Source: Chamaecrista fasciculata
Lineage: Eukaryota > Streptophyta > Magnoliopsida > Fabales > Fabaceae
Reading direction: 5' to 3'
Assembly: GCA_003254925.1 (NCBI GenBank)
Contig: QANZ01033928.1
Span: 94,190 to 158,189 of the forward strand
Length of the DNA stretch: 64,000 nucleotides
The notes beneath the pieces were generated by a model that worked only from the letters and a program-made list of their open reading frames with translations, made no database searches and had not been told where the DNA came from. The position numbers and the translations under genes were made by a program. Each line of letters starts with the position of its first letter. Position 1 is the stretch's first letter. This document shows positions 60,882 to 64,000 of the stretch, piece by piece.

Positions 60882-62000
60882 AACATTGGTACACTGCACC
60901 TATGTCATTTTTATTGGCTGATTCATTTCAACATTATTCTTTCACCAAATTAAACAACAACACCCCAAGCCTTCCAATCCTATCTTTAATTATTTCTTTA
61001 ATCTCATTAATTATTATACGAATTTTCATTCAAGTGAATTGAATTGTACATTGAATTCACAGAGAAAGAAAAAACAAACAAAAGTAAGACATACCAAGTG
61101 TAATGAATTTGATGGGTCGATCACCTTTAATACCCATACCGCTCGGCAAGCATAGGGTTTAAGTGTTTAACTTTTAATTTTGGCAATTAAAAGTTTGAGG
61201 TGGGCTATCTAGCTAAATTGAAACCATAGGAGGGAGCAGGTTTTGATGGAAAAAAAAAACCATAAATAATTATGATGTAAATAATAGTAGTAGTAATAGA
61301 AGCTCAACAATCCTTAAGTCAATGCCTCGTGATGCACATTAATTTTGATCATAAGGGAAATTTGTATTTTTAGTATTGAAGGACAACCATATTGTGGTTA
61401 CGTAACATCATTATCTTTCATCCTTTGAAGAAACACCAACAATATAATATGTATTTACATATTTCGTAACTCGCATGAATTTGGCTAAATTATTTTATGC
61501 TTTATGTCAAGATTTTCTTTGCGATGCCTTATCACAAGGAACCCACAATTAGAAACACGGCATGATCGAAACCCAATTCCACTTGCGTTTCTTTATGAAC
61601 TTCACACAATTGGGATAAGCAGAAATGTTTGACCCTCCCAAGAAAAAAGTTAAGCAGAAAATGACAAATAAAATGCATAGGAAAGAGCCTTGGAGACTCT
61701 TTAGTTTAAGGAAGCTAGCTTTTTCTTTGTACGAGTGCGTATTGTTGTTACTGTACAATGGAAAAAATAAAGTTGGTGAAAAAATAAAATGGATTTGCTA
61801 TATTGATGTTTGAGTATTATAAGTGATATATGAATGTGATTAATGAGGAGGATGATGACAGCCATGATGCTTTAATTTTAGAATTTTTAAAAAATTAGAC
61901 GACCAAGGGAGATCGTGACGTGTTCTTGATTATCTATTCTCCAACTTGCAAACAAACTAGACGTACACATGTATGTTTTTTCTTTAATACTATATATAAA
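60882..62000. other. Intergenic DNA
   Basis: No gene seen. The open frame at 61625-61813 is lysine-rich and lacks any family pattern. Confidence 0.4.
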
Positions 62001-62030
62001 CTAGTATGAACCCCGCGCGATGCGCAGGAC
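62001..62030 (-). mobile_element. Helitron-like 3' terminus
   Basis: On the minus strand the sequence is CCTGCGCATCGCGCGGGG, then TTCATACTAG. A short GC hairpin (GCGC...GCGC) followed within about ten bases by CTAG is the 3' end pattern of Helitrons, and the CTAG is followed by T as at an A|T target. The matching 5' end (TC on the minus strand, at a higher coordinate) was not found, so the element length is unknown. Confidence 0.45.
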
Positions 62031-63891
62031 AAAATTACTTCATTTTATTATTATATAAATTGTGAATGCTATCCTTTAGAAATTAAAGGTATTTATTCAA
62101 ATTNGTTAGTTGTTGGTATTGGAAAATCACTCTCAAATGTTAATATATATATTATATATAATCAAATAAATGCGCAAGTTGGTTCCTTCAGATAGCCCAA
62201 TTAGTGGCCGGGCCTAGAAAATATCATGGGCTGAAATGTTTCCTCAGTATTCCCTCATAATTCAATGTTTCCTCAGTATTCCCTCATAATACCCACGTGC
62301 ATAATATGGGTCTATCGGGCCTAAGCCCAGAAGGCCCATGATTGTGAGCGTCGTTCTTTTTAAGCGTCTGACGCTTGTTGTAGTTATGAACGACCCAAAA
62401 ACAAAAAGGCACTTGTGTTCACCCCTACCAATTACCATCCACTGGAATTAATTCAGTGATGTTGGTAGTTTGTTTCGAGCGTAGTCATGAACGGCGTGGT
62501 AGATCACATGCATAAAATCCTGCTTAAACATTTGTAATCACCAATTACCTGCTAATTTCTAATCAACACTCAACAACAAGCAATGGTGGAGAAAGCTAAG
62601 AGAGTCTGTTTCGCTATGTCAACATACTCTAGCTGCTATTTTAAAGGGCTTCCCTTCTAGCTTCTAACTTCTATCCCATTTTTTCTATTTCCAATAAACC
62701 GCATCTCATTTTCTCATGTGCAAATGAGAAACTTAGATTCTCTCTTTGGCAGTATATTGGTTTTCAAATAAGACAAAATAGAAATATGCAAAAACTTGAT
62801 TTTGAATTTTAGGGAATCCAATTATAAAATTTCAAAATAAGCACTGCCTGTATGCACGTGGGTATTTCTAATATCCTAGTCAAAAGCAAGCATCTGATTG
62901 AGATGTACAAACGAATTGTATTCAGAAACAACGTGCATCCATACTAAAACCCAAAAAAAAAACAATGGTTTTTTTATCACTGAGTTACCATTAACAGGAC
63001 AGCCGCTACTCCTCAAGATGTTAGATGCCCGACAATGAGGGAATAATTTGAAACATAAAATCATTCCTTGTTTTTAACTTGGGTAACTAAGCATATAATC
63101 TCATTCGCAGTAAGTTAAAAGAATGATAAATATTTTAATTTAGTTAACAAACAGTTTGGTTAAATTATATGTATGGTTTATGGCCAAAATTTTATAGGGA
63201 ATCAAGTTCAACGCTTGGCTTGCTAAGCTGAGTATGAGCTAGCGATATCTTTAAAAAATTCCTCAAGTTACAACCACCATATTTTTCTATTATTCAATCA
63301 TTTTCGCATATGGCCATCAAGGCGTCAACAGTATCTGAAACAGATTGCCATTGGCGACGTTTGTAGATAATCTATTGATTAGCACATAGGGATCAAAATG
63401 GGCTGCCTCCTAATTCCTCAACACCTAGTATTCATTCCTAAACTCATGAAAATGAAAAAAAAAAAACGATCTTAATAAAGAAATTGCACGCCATCCTAAT
63501 GTTATTGAATCAGTCAGTGTAAATTTTCCGATGTCGTTCCCATTCAAAACGCGGATAGTTGAATCAAACAAGTGCCTTAATTTTGAGTTTGAACAGTTGA
63601 CACTTGACACTCAAGTTGATTCATATTTTCATAATTCAAACAAAAAAAACAAACAAGCCATCGGCGACTAATAATATTACATTTCTTTTCCATTCTCTGT
63701 CAAAGTCAATGTCACGTACCTAAACCAACAAGCATGGTCCTAGTTATTTAATCAAATCAATCAGTGTAACAAATTAAATAAATCCTTTAATATATATAAA
63801 AAATTAATCAGGCTAAGTAGCTCCATACCTTGGCACTTTCCCTCTGTGTCTTGATCTTCCCAGAAGCAAAGAAGAGGTCACCAAAATCACC
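62031..63891. other. Intergenic DNA and promoter side of the right-edge gene
   Basis: No gene seen. A 27-bp phrase, AATGTTTCCTCAGTATTCCC and the next seven bases, is doubled in tandem at about 62236-62290. A TATA-like TATATATAAA lies at about 63791-63800, some 90 bp before the ATG of the next gene. Confidence 0.45.
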
Positions 63892-64000
63892 ATGGACAGA
63901 CTAGTGAAAGCTGATGTGAAGGAAGTAGAGATTGTGTTCATCAAGGGCCAAAAGTGTAGCACATCGTTCAAACTCACCAATCTTATGCACACCATGTCTG
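63892..64000 (+). CDS. MSP-domain protein, probably VAPYRIN-like (5' start only)
   Basis: The frame from ATG 63892 runs open to the window edge, 36 codons: MDRLVKADVKEVEIVF, then KGQKCSTSFKLTNLMHTMS. The pattern VEI-F-KGQKC-TSFKLTNLMHT is the first strand pair of a major sperm protein (VAP) domain. The MDRLV start and NLMHTMS are as I recall for VAPYRIN and VAPYRIN-like proteins, which join an MSP domain to ankyrin repeats and act in root endosymbiosis and membrane traffic. The ankyrin part, if present, lies outside the window, so a plain VAP-type protein is possible. Confidence 0.6.
   Translation, partial: MDRLVKADVKEVEIVFIKGQKCSTSFKLTNLMHTMS

Noticed and set aside
1-64000. CRISPR arrays, operons or bacterial features
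   Set aside because: The sequence is intron-rich plant nuclear DNA; the only regular repeats are microsatellites, the minisatellite and transposon arms.

Overview
The window reads as nuclear DNA of a flowering plant, most likely a eudicot. Genes are split by many short introns with plant-type splice sites, the intergenic DNA is very AT-rich, and the gene families (PIEZO, GH3, ERD6-like sugar carriers, GID1, RLCK VI kinases, LEC14B) are plant ones. I cannot name the species. The sequence has one 234-base N gap (34040-34273) and isolated Ns at 3497, 5452, 58013 and 62104.

Layout. 148-1665 (+) is the 3' end of a PIEZO mechanosensitive channel gene. 8270-11171 (+) encodes an RF298/RF4-type RING E3 ligase. 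12607-14662 (+) is a GH3 acyl-amido synthetase pseudogene, lying tail to tail with a complete 18-exon ERD6-like sugar transporter (14992-18668, -). 27873-30117 (+) is a RBK-type receptor-like cytoplasmic kinase with one apparent GC-AG intron. 38839-40047 (+) is an intronless secreted leucine-rich-repeat protein. 41752-45857 (-) is a nine-exon LEC14B/DCAF11-like WD40 protein. 52543-54132 (-) is a GID1B-type gibberellin receptor. 63892 to the right edge (+) is the start of an MSP-domain protein, probably VAPYRIN-like. The genes are unrelated single units, not a pathway cluster. Hormone themes do recur (GH3, GID1).

Between the genes is a rich set of transposon remains. The most striking is a Ty1/copia element at 31769-36523 (-). 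It has two 400-bp LTRs differing at five positions and a 5-bp target duplication, CAATC. Where a primer-binding site and the first part of gag should be, it carries an intron-free piece of the host WDR83/MORG1 WD40 gene joined to a piece of a P-loop ATP-binding gene. Its own pol is decayed and lacks the reverse transcriptase YVDD region. A small 158-bp terminal-inverted-repeat element with a perfect 9-bp target duplication sits inside it.

At least six non-autonomous inverted-repeat elements with perfect or near-perfect 9-bp target duplications (Mutator-like signature) lie in the window: 2619-3838, 12085-12445, 34950-35107, 49873-50371, 57804-58102 and 60528-60872. There are also mariner/Stowaway-like repeats, tRNA-derived SINE-like units, LINE remnants and a Helitron-like 3' end. 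A 15-bp minisatellite of about 25 copies (25932-26314) lies between two 47-bp direct repeats. Exon boundaries were set by reading splice sites, phase and family conservation by eye; no database search was run.
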